Shown: positions 36,118-50,397 of the stretch, piece by piece
Layout: each line of letters starts with the position of its first letter
Position numbering within the stretch: position 1 is the stretch's first letter
Assembly: GCA_026413225.1 (NCBI GenBank)
Contig: CM048560.1
Location: 13,782,001-13,846,000, forward strand
Direction of reading: 5' to 3'
Source: Otis tarda
Taxonomy: Eukaryota; Chordata; Aves; Otidiformes; Otididae
Length of the DNA: 64,000 bases
The notes under the pieces: model-generated
What the model was told of the DNA's origin: nothing
Database searches by the model: none
The model's input: only the letters and a program-made list of their open reading frames with translations
Translations under genes and position numbers: made by a program

Positions 36118-37960
36118 ACTGGAAGTGAGCCAGAATCCTTTCTATGTTTCAATGTAAACAGATTGAGAGCTCTCTTTTTTTAATCAGACTTTATAGCACC
36201 TACTTGTACCCTTTGCAATTTAACTGAACTTAACCAAACTGAAATCTCATCAGGTTTTAATTGTGTGGTTAGAGCATTATTAAAAAAAGCCATCAAATGG
36301 CCCTGAAAATGCAATCCTGTGTACTCCAGTACCTGGGGTTCATAAAGACATATAATCCCTAAATGTCTGAGCACAAATTAGTCTGAGTTGGGTGGATGCA
36401 TAGAGAAAAGGTGGTCCTGTGGCAATACACAGTCATAAGAAATTGTTCTCTAAATGTTCTGGTTTTAGTCTGCAGCTTGCAGTTCATCTTCATCTGCAAC
36501 CTACCCCTTCTTACGAGGTTTTTGATCAGTCAGGGACATTGTGTAATTCTGTGTCACGTAACCTGGGGCATTTTCACATGCCTCTGCAGGACAGACCAGT
36601 CTGATTGCAACTTGGAAGTTCACAACTTAGGCAAATTGTTATGTAACTACAATAAGATGTCTAATCTCCCTTTGTCCAAAGCTGTCACACATGGCAGGAT
36701 TCTTGGTGAGTGCAAAGTAGTTCAGTTGAAAAGAGTGGAAATTATGCTGCTCTGTACCAGCTGAAAATCCAGGCCACAATGTATACAGAAATCATAAAGC
36801 CTCTGCTCTACATTATAAAGTAACTCTTGCTCTCTGCAGCAGGAAACCAGGGAGAGATGTTTGTTTTTTGGATGGATGATGAAGGCAGATGCACCTGCAG
36901 AAAATGAGGTGGACAGGGCTCTGGCTGCTGCTGAGGCTGTTCTGGTTTGTCAAGAGGCTGTGGTGGTTCCTGGAGCACAGGGAGGTGAGTGTACTCCAAT
37001 GTCACACCTGGGTCTTGCCATTATTGTTGCGACAGTGAGCCCTTGCAAACATTGTTGCCTCAAAAGCTCTGGTGTGTTCAGAGGCTGCAGTGCTGGTGTT
37101 TTCACTGTCAAACCTTCAATGAACTGAGTGGGGCTGAATGATTTTCCCCACCTCCACTGCAGGTCTAGTGTAGACAAGGGCAGAATTTGCACCTGGAGTT
37201 CAGGGCAAGAGAAAGCTGAAATGCTGGTGGGTGACCTGACTGCCTGAGAGAGTTCATGAGTATGCAGAAGTGTTTTGAGTGAAATGGGATGAAGGAATTG
37301 AAGTTGCAATACAGATGTATCAAAAATAACCTAAACGTGTGCTGAAGAGGTCAAAATTAGCATTTATCTGTGCTGGTAGTATCTTATTTTGTAACTGTTA
37401 GTGGAAATAGTTCAGTCACTGAGGGTGGAATTGCAGCAGTTAAATGGATGACAAGTGTTTTAAGGCCTTTGGTTTTGCTTTTGTCCTTCCTACTTGTTAG
37501 ATCTAAAATACCTTTTCAACTACCAGTCTGTAACCCACAACAGATCTGTGCTATCATCTTTTTTGATCCTTTCAGAAATAAAAGAATGGGATTTATGTAT
37601 CTGTAAATAAACAAAATTTCTCTCATGCTATAGATGATGGTATATCCTATTACTAAAGTATTATTGAATAATGAGCATTATATGTTTATATATGTATTTT
37701 TACTGTCCATTCTCATTTAATTGTGACTATTAAATATCTGTCTAGAATGGAAATAATATTTATTGCAGTACTGTGAATATTCTGCAGGTGCTTTGTTCAT
37801 TTTTAGATAAATCAACACACAGCCTTTTATTAAGGAATAATAATATTGTATTTCCCTTAATGTTTAATTAAGTCATTCGTATGTTAAGTTATACACATTC
37901 TTTTTCACAAGTAATTGTGTAAGAAATGCAGTGTGATTTGGGGTTGTGTTGTACAAATGT
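36118..37960. other. Unique DNA, no gene seen
   Basis: Frames up to 122 codons (36396-36764, plus) have no recognisable domain. No repeat is identified. Confidence 0.6.
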
Positions 37961-37996
37961 GCCTTTGTGAAACCAGCAGGCCCGCGGCCTGTGCTC

Positions 37997-38010
37997 CCAC
38001 CAGGGGGCAG
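37997..38010 (+). promoter_or_regulatory. CTCF-type binding motif
   Basis: CCACCAGGGGGCAG at 37997-38010 matches the core vertebrate CTCF consensus (CCASYAGRKGGCRS) at every position. It sits in a GC-rich island within AT-rich DNA: a CCGCGG lies 15 bp upstream and further CpG occurs downstream (about 37976-38200). CTCF sites anchor chromatin loops and insulators, and motif direction matters. This one points along the plus strand. Occupancy cannot be read from sequence. Confidence 0.6.
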
Positions 38011-39738
38011 GACGAGACAAAAATTAAGGAGCATTAGGCAGGGAAACCCACCAGCCCTGCTTTTAATTCCTCCCCCCCTTCAATTTCTGCAAAAGCGCAA
38101 TCTGTGCAGCTGTATGACTATCTGCGGGAAAGCAAGTGTTCTGGGTTTTTTTAGGGACGAGTTATGTAAACAGCGCTTGACTTCTGCTTCAGTGAACATA
38201 TATGTATCGCTGCTTCTGGGACACTGCATCTCCTCACAAACAGAAGTCATATGATCTATTTACAGAATAATTTTTAAGCTATGTAAAGCTATATAATAAA
38301 TCTGTATGTTTCTTATCTTGTAAAAAACAGTGGAGTTTTAAATCCCCTCTGCAGCATTTTAGCTATTCTTTTTTCTTAAGCACAGTTTGAAGATAATCCT
38401 AGACACTACAATTCAAGACTGTGGCATTATATTGTCCTTTGTAAAAACAATGTAGCAGAAGCCTGAGGCTTATGCCATGCCCAATTGCAGGAGAACTGTG
38501 ACGTCTTAAGTGTTTCTTGTGTCTAGGAATAATGCAGAAGGCAGCCTACTTTCTAAGATATTGCAGTGACCCATTTGCGCAATGGTGGAAGGGAACCACT
38601 GACTGAAACCTGTTTAGCCCATCCATAGACAAATAACTGTGAGGAGCAAAAACTATTGCAAAAACTAGGTTTGTTCATAAAAGTGGATGTGCTTGTAGGG
38701 AATGCGGTTCATCATTAATTATAGCCTAATCCCAGATGATCTGAGTGCTTGTCTCTGAGCAAGAAGATCGTGAAAGACTTATTAGTAATTACACCATAGA
38801 ATTTAGTATCTGTAAAAGGAGATGAATCATCTGGGAACAGAGGAGTATTAACTAGTTTCCAGGCCACTCCGTATCTACAGCTGAGGTGTGAAGCCTGCAG
38901 CCATTACCCGTGGGTTGCTCACAGCCATGATTTTATGTATGCTACCAGAGGTACAAATCACCAGGCACCAGAAACCATGGTGAGTGTAACTGAGTTTTCA
39001 TAGATGAGTTTTCATCATAGCTTTGTATAGGAGCACTCTGGCTGTGAAAAAGGAACTTGAAATTGACAGTACACTTATCTTTGCTGAAGGATCTCCCAGG
39101 CTTAAGGAATATGTTTCAGCAGTTACCAGCAAAGCAAGCCCCCACCTCCTTGCTTAAGAGAGAGGTTCTTTTTGCAACCTGTAATTAAAGACTCTACTAA
39201 CTTGAGTATCTCTGGAGCTCTTGTTTTTCATTCAAACGTTGTGCTTCAGTATTGTATTTGGCTTGAGAGATAAGTTATTCAGGTAGTTGAACTATGTCAA
39301 ACAGGTGGTTAGAATAAATACAGATGTGGAAGGTCTGGATGCTCGGAGGTACAGAACTGTGTGGAGGCCTGGCATGTACTGTTTCTTACCCACCACTTCT
39401 GAATTGAAACTGAATCTCAGCATGGTCCTCTGCACTGTCAGAGCTTAAACCACCACTTTTGGGTGACGATGGATTGTGTTGAAGAATGTGTTTACAGGAA
39501 GTGACTGCAGTGCAGGAGTCAAGTAGCAGCTCTGTTGCAATAACATGGTTGTGATCATCTGCCATTTCTCTTCCAAAGCTGCCAGAGACGTTGAGTATGT
39601 TTCTCCTATATCCTTGGGATTTTTTTTTCTCATTTCAAAAATCAGTATTATAGGGAAAAATTTTAGAAGTCCAGAGTCTGGAATGCTTCAGAATCTATAT
39701 GTGTAAGAAATTATACTTTTGGCTTTTACACAGATATG
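38011..39738. other. Unique DNA, no gene seen
   Basis: A GC-richer stretch to about 38200 follows the CTCF motif, then ordinary AT-rich sequence. No repeat or coding signal is recognised. Confidence 0.6.
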
Positions 39739-40072
39739 TCATAGACTCACAGACTTACGTGGGTTGGATGGGACTCAGGATCCAGTCCAACCCACTTCTC
39801 AGAGCAGAGTCTGCACTGAGTTCAAAATAGATTTCTCAGGGTTTTGAAAACCTCCAGTGGTGGAGACTTCTTGGGCTACTTGGGCAACCTGTTCCACTGC
39901 TTCGTGTCCTGTCCTTGTCAAAAACTATTTTCCTAATGTCAAGTCAGAACCTCCCATTTTGGTTTGTCTGTTGTCTCTCATCCTCCTGCCAGGCTTCTCT
40001 GCAAAAGGCTTTATCTTCACAAGAACCTTTTTGCAGGTATTGAAAGGCTCTTTTAAGTCACCCTAAACCTTC
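39739..40072 (-). mobile_element. Old CR1 LINE 3' fragment
   Basis: Read on the plus strand, the order is that of a reversed CR1 3' end. First comes 'catagactcacagactta' and a 'gggttggatgggactc' segment. Then come 'tccagtccaaccc', 'gaaaacctccagtggtgg', 'gggcaacctgttccactgc' and a degraded 'cctaatgtcaagtcagaacctcc'. The order is complete, but many substitutions mark it as older than the copies at 11.0 and 61.7 kb. It has no coding capacity. Confidence 0.85.
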
Positions 40073-40249
40073 TGTATCAGTGCTGTGGAGGTGAATGTTT
40101 GTGTTCATATATTTTTGCCATGATTATGACACTTACATAACTGTGATACTGTCTTCAGTTATTTTCTAGATATTTAAATGGAATCCAAGATACTCTTAAA
40201 GGTTTTGGATCAGGTTGTGGTAACTCCCCCTTAAATAGACACAAATAGA

Positions 40250-40400
40250 TACGGTATTTTAATATAAATATACAATGTATCTATATGTATAACATATAGA
40301 TATATATTACTATAATAATATATTAAAATTCTATATATTTTAAGCCAGAAATAAAAATAATTTATATACCTATAAACTATATATAATTTTATTTCTAACA
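40250..40400. repeat. TA-rich low-complexity tract
   Basis: Almost pure A/T with many TATA/ATAT words over about 150 bp. It is non-coding. Confidence 0.8.
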
Positions 40401-41100
40401 TCTATCAAGTCCTTTAAGCAATTTTTGTACTACTATGCTAAAACTTCTTCAGAAATATAGTGTATTTAAGTGCAGAAAAATAGTAACTTGTATCCAAAGG
40501 CTCTGGTCTAGTACGACTAGAATTGAAAATTTTCTGGTCTTATGAATAGGGTGAAAATGAAATATTTTATTGTTAATACTGGCCTCATTCATTCCAACAT
40601 CATGAGTCAACCCCCACAAAAGACAATAAAAACATTTATTAAGATTCTTTTTATTTCCCTTCATTTTTGCTTATAGTTCTGTTTGTTTCATATCTTAAGC
40701 TTTCCCAACTGACTACTGGAGTTAAAAACTTATGAATTTTCTGCTGCAGCAGCAACTTAAGGGGGCCAAAATGAAGGGGCCATGGGGGAATCTCTGAGTA
40801 CTTTACTTCAAAGGGAATGAGTTAGCAAGGAACAGATGAAGGTCTATGTAAGGCAAACTGAAAAGAATACTAAAGGGAAAAATTTCCTCAGGCATATTAG
40901 TATGCACTAACTTCCAGAGGTATAAATATCCCCACAAAGTGGAGGCCAGAAACAATGCTTTTACTAATTTTTTCCTCAGTAGAACATTTCAGAAAGTGGC
41001 TTTGTGTGTGGTAGTTTCACATTTGGCTGCGACACAGTCAGAAAGTTTTCAGCTAAAAACATTTGGCAGAAAACTGTTTTGGTTGTTTTTTTTTTTGTTT

Positions 41101-41120
41101 GGTTGGTTGGTTGGTTGGTT
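41101..41120. repeat. (GGTT)5 microsatellite
   Basis: Five perfect GGTT units flanked by T runs on both sides. Confidence 0.92.
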
Positions 41121-44100
41121 TTTTTTGTTTTTGTTTTAAGTAGTTGCAGAGGCAGTTCTGTTTTGCCAGTATCTCATTTTCCTCCCTTGGGCTGTCCAAG
41201 GCTAGACTGCTTGGTGCTCTTGCAGTGGCAGCATGGGGTTCACAGTGGCGTTGCTCAGGAAGCTCAGTAAGTGGTGGAAGCCGCCGGCGTATCTAATTGG
41301 TCTGTATTTCCACATCAGATGATAAGTTAAAACAGATAGTATATGAACTATAAGTACTTACATACAGGGCAAATATAGTTGTGTTATGTGGCAGTGAAAT
41401 GTATTAATATGGCTAAAGCATGCTAAAATAATAAAAGTAATTCCAAACTCTGAATTATAAAGCTAAAACTAGATTCAGTTTAGCAAAATAAATCTATGGG
41501 GTTACCCTGGATATAATCTGACTCAGATTCTGTGGTAAACAGAAATCAAGAGAATACTGAAAGCGTGCACACTGTTGTCATAATTCTATATATTTCTTGA
41601 AAGTATATATTTCAGTGACCAAGCCTCCATTTTATCCATCTGGAAACTTTTTTTTTTAAAGGTAATATCTTGTTTTTAAGTTCATGTCAGAATATTAAGC
41701 TATTTAAACTTATTAGCTAATAACCAGATATTTAGAAAGTTAAAACAAGACCATCTATTTTTAATAAGTCTGCAATCTCTGATGAATCAAATGTTATGAT
41801 CTTAAATTCTGAATGTGATTCTGAAAAATTATTTATCTTACTGTACTTTATAAGGCTTCTTATTAGATAATTTTTACAGACACTAAATGGATGTCTCTCA
41901 GGAATATTCAGTTAATAACTTCAGATGAAAGGGCTGTCTTTCCACTGAAAACTGCCAGAAGGAAACCAGCATACATTTGATAGACACAATGCAGTAGAGT
42001 TGGATTTCTTATTTTCCCTTTTCTTACTGTTTCTTAATCCACATATTCTTGATTTTTTTTCTTTTAATGTTTAGAGCATATTTTATAAAATAATTTGTTA
42101 CTCTTTTGTTGTTAATTCAAAATGATTGTCAGGAGAAACTAGAGGCTGAATGTCAAAGTACATAACTACAGTGTCAGGAAGATCGGGACAGATTTATTAT
42201 ATGTTGTTGGGAGTTGCTGTTCCCAGTGAGCAGATTCTGATGAGATATCTGGTTGGTGTCAGAAGTTAAGGAACAATTATGCTGCTATACATCTTTTTTT
42301 TTGGTCCAGTGTGGCTACTTTCAGGAATGAGAGGTGAAAGGTGCTGAGCCCATTTCTTTGCACAGGGGTGATTGCAAAAACATGATCTAACCTCACCTGT
42401 GTTGCCTAGATACAGTTGATTAATGTGCGATGGATGCAATTTACATTTTTTCTAAAGCAAGTTATAATATGGAATTTCAAATCAGTTAAGACACTTCGCA
42501 GCAAATGGCAACTTGTAGGAAAAAATAAATTAGTGAACTGAAAAAAAAAGAGAATCTGAGAATAACAATATAAAATTTCTCCTTGATTTAATTGTGATTA
42601 TGATAGTGAATTCAAAGTTTCTTCAAAGCTTTTAATATATGTACTGCTTTTTCATCTGAGAATGTCAGGAGTGCTAGAAACATTAATTAATTAACCTTCT
42701 TAATAATTCTGTGAAAGAAGATTGGTAATTATTATGAGATACTCATTTTAGAGTAGTAAGACAAAGAACAAAGAAGTTAAGTAATATACATAACATTAAA
42801 TACTTTGGTAGTGTCTGAAGTAGTTAGAGTGTGAATTCTGACAGGTAGAGTTGGGATCTGAGAACAATCTGAAAAAATAGCCACCTTCAGGATATCTTAG
42901 ATTGAGAACAAGAAATAATTTTCTAATCTTGATACTCTTGTTCTTTTAGCTATTGGACCTAAAAACTGTCAAACATTAGTTGAACAGGAATCTGGATTTC
43001 AGTAGCTATAGGAACAGATATAAATACGAATGTCTTATGATGAATTAGCTTCTATTTGATGTTTTTCTAAACTTCTTTGGATCAAAAAATTCCAAGAAAC
43101 TCTCTTGGATTCTCAAGTATTTTTCTAATGGTTATAATACAGACGGAAGCCTTAAAAATGAGTACAGCTAATGGCTTGTGTACTAGAAGGCAACCTTTTC
43201 TTAAAGAAGTCTTTGCTTTAGAGTAGTGGCCCACTTAAACCTAAGTTGTTATTTTTAATGCTGCTTTTGATACTCCTATGAACTGTACAGATTCTTCCTG
43301 ATGTAAAAACAATATTTTGGTTTATAAAATACTGAAAAAACTGTAAAAGGTGGTGTGGAATCTGATATGCTTTAGTGAAGAAAACCCTCATGGTCAGCAC
43401 TGAAAGCTTAGGTGAGGATAAACTGAATCCTATAGGAGGAGCATGGAGGTGAAAAAGGAGCTCCAAAAAATTCCTATAATGCAGCTCAGAATAATTATTT
43501 AAAATTATTGTTCTATTCAGTGACAATTATTGTTCTACTGAAAATAAAAAAACAAAGCAATGATTACAGTTATTTCTCCTTAGGTGCTTGATCTTGCTTC
43601 CTTTGTCCCCTAAGCTGCAGGCAGATTGTACAAGCCCAAACAAAGGAGAGAAAAGGCAATCTCTGTTTCTCCCCATATCTGTAGACTGATCTTGGAGTAA
43701 GGAGTCTCTTACTGGGACTAGTCATCTGCAGCTCCATTGGACAATGAAAACAATACCAGCTATGGGGTCTGCAAGGGAGGGCCTAAAGCCGTGGTATTCC
43801 TGTGGGCACAAGGAGAAAGAGGGAGCATCGTACACCTTCAGTGTACACGGACACATTAATTGGGAGATCATGAGGGAAGAGGATTTGGTAAATTTCCAGA
43901 TGATATTTACGATGTCCACACATTGAGCATTATCTTTCCTTTGCTGAAAGAGCAGTGGCTGGGAAGTTAGCTGATTTTCACTGTGTGATAAATTGACATC
44001 TGGGCCTGAGAAGCTGCAGATTTGCACTTGGCTAGGCTGCAGTGCATTCCACAGTGTTCAGTTTCTCCCTTCGTGGTCTGATGAAGCTGTTTCAGAGCCC

Positions 44101-45014
44101 TTCAGCTTTGATTACACATGTATCTACTTTTCTTCTCAGCCTCATTAAGGTGTGAATTGGAACACTCTTCATTAAATACCTTATACAGATGATTAGCTCT
44201 AGCCCTGATGACTAAGGGAGAATTCTTCCTTGGGTGAAAAAAGTGCAGTGTAGATGCGATGTACTCTTTCCTCAGGGCAAATGGGAGTGCAGGATGTGAA
44301 GATAATCTATAGATAGATACATACATATTGTGGAGTGGGAATCTCCTTCAGTTTTTTTCCCCTATATCTTTAATTTCTTTTATAACTTTAGTTGTGTGTG
44401 TAAAGTATTTTATAAAATAAATGTATTTAGTGTTGGTTTAACTGAGAAAATGGAGAGGAAAAAATAAAAGACATAAATCTAACAGAAAGGCTATAGATAT
44501 CTTCTTGGCTTGCACATATCTTCTTCTGTGCTGTTTCCATGGAAATTATTTATAGTGCCTGGAGGGAGTGAAGTGCAGGTCACAGATCCACAGAGCTACA
44601 GTAGGCTCTCAGCCCAGTTAGGCAGAATCTGACAACAACAAATGGGAATGTCTTTGAATCAAGCTCTTCTGCTTTCAGAGGAAAACGTAATCTCTGATAA
44701 AAATGTGGCTTTGAAAGAAAAATATTAATCTCTATGGCAGTTTGGGGTGAAATTGGAACCAAGAGCTGTCAGTTTTCATAATGAAAACAGCTTCAAACTC
44801 TCTTTCCTCCATTCCCCCTCCCCTTACTGCTTGAAGTCATTAAAGGTTTCATCACATTTGTTAGAGCAGAATTCTAAGTACCATTTTGGATAATCACTGT
44901 ATATTCCAGTTTGGCTAATTATTTTACTTCTTGAACGTCTACCTGGGGTGTGTTGAAACAGAGCACAAAAGACAAGCTGGCAAATGCTCCAGTCATCAAG
45001 GAGCATATTCTGCA

Positions 45015-45120
45015 TTTTATTTACATTATAATATATTTTATATAAAATATCTAAACATATGGTATGTTTTTATTTATTATATTTATGTATTTATGTATAT
45101 TACATATATGTATATTTTTT
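45015..45120. repeat. TA-rich low-complexity tract
   Basis: An A/T-only-like segment with repeated TTTATTTAT and ATATGTATA words. Confidence 0.7.
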
Positions 45121-48100
45121 TCTTGTCCAAAAGATACAAAAGTACATTATATAACAACTTGTGTGATAGCCTTTCATGGAAATGAATGCTTCCTGTAAAG
45201 AATTTGTGAAGAGGGGTGAACAGATATATGGACTGCAGTTTGAATTAGAGTATCAATCTTTCATTTTGTCACAAATTACTTGGCAGTATTAATGCAATAT
45301 TAAGGAGTGTCTTACCCCTTTCGGTCAAGAAAAAACCCTTAGGGGCATTTGATCCATACGGCGTATAGCGCAGGCAACACTGAAGACAAAGATACAGATC
45401 CCCTCCCATTGCCCTGGATGGTGGCTGGGGTATTGAGGCCTGTGTTGATTTGCAGTCAGAACTGTGTAAAATGGGATGCAGCTGAGTGTGGTATGTTGGT
45501 CATTAGTTTTCAAATACACTGAAGAAAGATGAATTTTAAGCAAGGAAATTGTATTTGTGTTTCAGCTGTTTATAATTGACTTTCTGTAGACAAGGTCTGG
45601 TGACTGTATTTTCTGTCTGTGGTTACCACAGCATGAATCTATTATTGGTCTATTAGCAGAAAAAGTGAAAATGTTTCAGATTTATCTCTTAAGAATTTTG
45701 AAACCAAAAGAAATTTGTAAGTCTCATAATTAACTTTTTTATTTTTTAATAAAGGGTCATTTATTTCTTAATCTTTTTCTTTCTAGTTTATTAGAGAAAA
45801 GTGAATACTCCTTGTATTCTTCAAAGATTAGGATATGCCTATGCACCTGTGGCCTATGCAGGCTCTATGTGAACCAGATACTGTGGAAATAGCTACGGTA
45901 CGAATGTGTGACTGGGCATTGTTCTTTCAATTTTTTTTTGAGAAATGCACGGTATTCAATATGACAGTAAGTCACTTCAGAACAACTTCATCTGTATTCT
46001 AGGAAAAGAATAAATGCAGGAAGTGTCCTAATAATTATTTTTGTTAGGCTGGTGAATATTTACACTGTTAATATTTATCATTTTATTTTGCTCTCATTCA
46101 TCTTTGAATTCTTGTAGATACTGTTGTGAAGTGCATTTCCAGTAATTACTTCAAAATGGAAATGACAGTAAATATTAGTAATCACTCTGAAGTGTTTAAC
46201 CAGCAACTCTACCCGTATAAATCCAGTTCAAACTATTTCAGCCACAAACCCTGACTTTAGATCTTGCTTACAACTATGGTTCAGATTTAGTTTAGTGTCT
46301 GAAAGTTTCTGCCTACTGTAAAGTCATACACTTTCCTGTTACTTCTTAGCCCAATGAACTGTGAAAATTTGGAGATACTGAAGAGATGTTGAAGACATGC
46401 CATGTTTGCTGGTTATATCAAGCAAGTTACTTTTAGATGTCTTAAGTGCAGTGACAAGCTTCATTAGTGCAGATGAACTTTCTTTTATTTTAGGTCTTGT
46501 ATTTTTTTTAATGAAAAGATAAGTTTTTACCATCCTAAAATTGTCTAGAAATGAGGGGGAAAATTATCTATCTTCCTGATCCTTTTCTTTTTCTTCATTT
46601 GACTGAAATAGTGTAACATGAGCTTATGTAGTCTGTGTGTCTGTCCCCGTCATAGCTTCTCGGAGGGGGAAAAAAGTATTGAATGTCCAATTCCATACCA
46701 GTATTGTAACAAAGTCTCTCTACAGTATCTATTAATTTTTTTTTTTTTCATTTGGAAAATACTCTTGAAGTTAGCACCGTGTTTCCAACAGTTCAGTTAG
46801 GTAGGCCTCTTTACCACTCAGGTGTAAAAATCTTAGAGGTGTCCGCTGGCTGGAGGTTAAATATTAACTACAACCTAGAAATTCAGCACTCACCTCATTA
46901 ATCCATTTGAAACCATCTGTCATAAAAAGATGCAATATGCCACATTGCTTTTTTTTCCCCTTTGGCATCTGCCAATTAATTTTTAATGTCTGAGAAATGT
47001 GTTGTTAAATTCAGTAATTTTGTGGCCGTGCTTTTGTCAGTTTGGATATCTTGGCTGATGTTTATTAAGATTGCTTCCATTAAAAGAGGCTCCATTTGAA
47101 ATCTTTTCTATGTGGCAGTAAACAGTTCCCTTGGTGTCATCTCTTCTTGTTGGGACAGACTGTTCTGGACAGCAGTATGCACAAAGCTGTTCTTCTTAGG
47201 AGATGCTCTTGGGGAAAAAAAATGAGCAAAACAAACCCAGCCCATATGCTCCCTTGTTGTGCAAAATGTGTTCAGATTCCCACAGTGCTATGGAGTGGGT
47301 TTGAAGTGAAATACCTTGAATATGCTGGGATCTGCCCATGCATGTTGTGCTCCGTTCCTATAGGCATGGATTGAACGCCGGGAGCTGTAAGCATTGTGAG
47401 CTTTTCCCAAAAGGCATAGTGAATGGAAGATTGAGTACGTAAGTGCTTTCTGTCTGTAGTATTAGAGTAAATCTATATGCATTTCTAGGACATCATACTG
47501 TTCCACATGGAATGCCAGACTCTCTCTCTAACTGTGGTGAGAGATGCAGTGGATGGTATTTTCATCTGTTGCTACCTGTAGTGGTGTTATGAAGATGTGT
47601 ATTAGTTAGCTTTCAAAGACTTAGTTTTACATTCATGGGAATCATTTCCGTAAGAAAAAACACTGATGCACCATTTTGGCTGCCTGACAGGGGACTCTTA
47701 GGTATTTCAATATTCCTTCTTGCCATTCAGTAGCTTACTTAGATCCATGCTGATCCTTTTGCATAGCTACTGGAAAGATACCTTATTTTTCCTCACAAGC
47801 AGCAAGATGGACTGTTTCATTTTTCCAGACATGTTCATTTATTACTTTTTCTCATTGTGCTTTGAAGCTGTTTCTTGGTAAAAGAAGGCTTATGTCAATG
47901 ACAGCCTTCTGAAAAATACGTTTTTAACAGAGCATTAATCAGCAACACTGTTTTTGCTGCAGGACTTTTATACAAGCTTATCCAGCACTGTAGAAAACCC
48001 TTTGTTGCTTTTGCAGATGGAAATAAAGAAATACTGTTTCTCATTGTATTTTGCCTTCAAATTCCCATGCATATAAATGCAGTGGGAATTTGCTAATTAC

Positions 48101-49833
48101 TTGCTTAATTTTTTGATATCCAAAAATCCTGAATATAAGCAGTCAGAACCCAGAATATGTATCCCAAGAGAAGCTCTAAAATATGATTTCATAAGAATGA
48201 AGCAATATTTTAACCCTATCGGATCCTTCTGTTCTGATGGTATCCCTATTCTTTCAATTGTATAGCACCTAGATTTGTGTTTCATTATAATACTAGTAAA
48301 GCTGGGTGGTTTCAACTCCATTGTCATGATAATTTTTGACACAATACAGCTTCTTATTTATCTTATAAATTTCAAATGGGTGGTTTTCAATTAATAATTG
48401 GTTAGCAAACTGATATTTTAGTTTAGTAGCCATTGTTGGTTCTGTGCAGAGGCTGAAAAGAAATTCCTGCTAGAAATTAGTACACTGATTAGCTTTACAG
48501 TTATGTGAGAAGGGCAGGTCTCCCCTGATGGAAACCTTGCAATGAATTACTTTTTCCTGAGCTGCTAATTGAAGCTTAGTGATGAAAAAAGAACACATTG
48601 GCAGTGGTTAGTGTGAACTCTGATGAAGACCTGTACCCTCTTCTGAAAATTTTACTAGTCTAAACAGCTTCCTTGGCTTTTGTTTTCCATTGCACCAGAT
48701 TAATCTTATTATTTTATTTAACAAAAAATGTCAGGTAAATAGTTTCTTTTCAGCTAATGAGTAGCCACGTGCTTCTCAGCCACGCAGAAGAGTACTACCT
48801 GTTAATGTAAATAGTTGTTTTTCATTTAGGCAACTAGGCAGAGTGGGTCTTCTGAAATACATTTCACAGAGATTACTTTTTATAAATGAATTTAACAAAA
48901 TTGTCCCAGAATTGTTAAGAACTCTGAGATGGACATCCCTGATGAAATATTCATGAGAGATTTGGTTGTTCTGTGCAGTTCTCTACTAGCCATTAGCATG
49001 CAGTGGCGATACAGAAACATAAAATATGCAATACCTGAGATCTTCTTATAGCACTTCAGCTTCACTACTCTTTCTCTAGAGCCTATTTCACAGCGGCTTG
49101 TGCAGAACCATTATGAATAAACATCTACTCCTGTGTTTGCATAGCCAATCCATACAAGCATGAATGAAAAGAAATTATAATTCTTCTACAATTTACTGCA
49201 TTTGCGAGGGGTACCTGTTTCTGTAGTCATTATTTTAGCTTTTTGTCGCTCTAGGATTTTAAACTATCAGTGCAGTAGCTTGTGCATGTAAGCAAGGTGA
49301 TAGACAAAACACACTGAAGAATTGTAGGAGAGTAAAGAATCTGCTGTCTTTGGCAGGAATGTGTATTTAAGAGGAAGAGCACTTATTGTAAGCTGAAGTG
49401 ACCTGGCATGAATGGTCTTGGTCAGTCCCTAAACAGAGTATGTTTGCAGTTGAAATAAAATACAGTCAGTGCTCTTGGATTCCATTAATTAAGGCTGACA
49501 CTGAAGGCACGAGAGAGAAATGTGTAGATAAATTGTGTAACTGCCTTCAGCTCAGATCTGTAATAGTAATTACATACAAAAGTGCACGAAGCAGAATGAT
49601 TAATTTTTCTTATGACTCAAGCCTCACTTTGGCCTTGTGCTAAGGCCTGTTTTGTATGAGCTATCTGCAAATGGATGTCTGGTCGTTTGGACTGGGAAGG
49701 CAAAAGTAACCAGATCTGATGCTAAGTGAAACTGTTCCTTTGGTGAAGTTGGCTATAAAGCTGATGTGTCTTAGTTGTACTAGTCTAGTGATCTAGCTAA
49801 GATCAAGAGGATTTGTGGCCTTTTGAATTAGAA

Positions 49834-50397
49834 TTGAATAGACTGTTTCAGTTTGAAGTGACCTACAATATCATCTAGTCTGACTGCCTGACCAGTTCAG
49901 GGGTCACCAAAGGTTAAAGCATGGTATTAAGGCCATTATCCAAATGCTTCTTAGACACTTGGAGGGATAGGACATAAGCCACCTTTCTAGGAAGCCTGTT
50001 CTGGTGTTTGACCACCCTCTCAGTAAAAAAATGCTTCTTAATGTCCAGTCTGAACCTCCCCTGCCACAGCTTTGAGCTGTTCCCATGCATCCTATCACCG
50101 GATACCAGGGAGAAGAGCTCAGCACCTCCCTCTCCCCTTCTCCTCCTCAGGAAGCTGTAGAGAGCAATGAGGTCACCCTTCAGCCTCCTTTTCTCCAACT
50201 GAGACAAAACCAAAATCCTTAACTGCTCCTTGTAGGACGTGCCTTCCAGCCCTTTTACCAGCTTTGTTGCCCTCCTCTGCATGTATTCAAGGACCTTCAC
50301 ATCCTTCTTAAGTTGCGGGGCCCAGACCTGCACACAGTACTCAAGGTGAGGCTATAGCAATGCTAAATACGGTGGGATAATCACCTCTTTTGACTGG
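49834..50397 (-). mobile_element. CR1 LINE 3' end with open ORF2 C-terminus
   Basis: On the minus strand a frame of 139 codons (50333 down to 49914) encodes the C-terminus of the CR1 ORF2 protein without a stop. Recognisable blocks, in order, are [44 protein letters not shown] and GRFRLDIKKHFF. In intact CR1 this region follows the reverse-transcriptase domain; the catalytic core itself is missing. The frame is followed by about 80 bp of 3' UTR ending in a worn 'gggttggaagtgacc'-like tail near 49834. The 5' edge is the usual CR1 truncation. It is not autonomous. Confidence 0.92.

Larger units (their letters stand above)
40073..49833. other. Unique AT-rich DNA, no gene seen
   Basis: Low-complexity TA-rich segments lie at about 40250-40400 and 45015-45120, and a (GGTT)5 tract at 41101-41120. 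Frames open on both strands near 43722-44027 (101 codons minus, 60 plus) have no recognised product. I see no other repeat or RNA gene. Confidence 0.55.

Noticed and set aside
46840..47100. Conserved non-coding element with homeodomain-like AT-rich words
   Set aside because: The impression rests only on style of sequence; without alignments to other species it cannot be supported. The same applies to 6420-6610.
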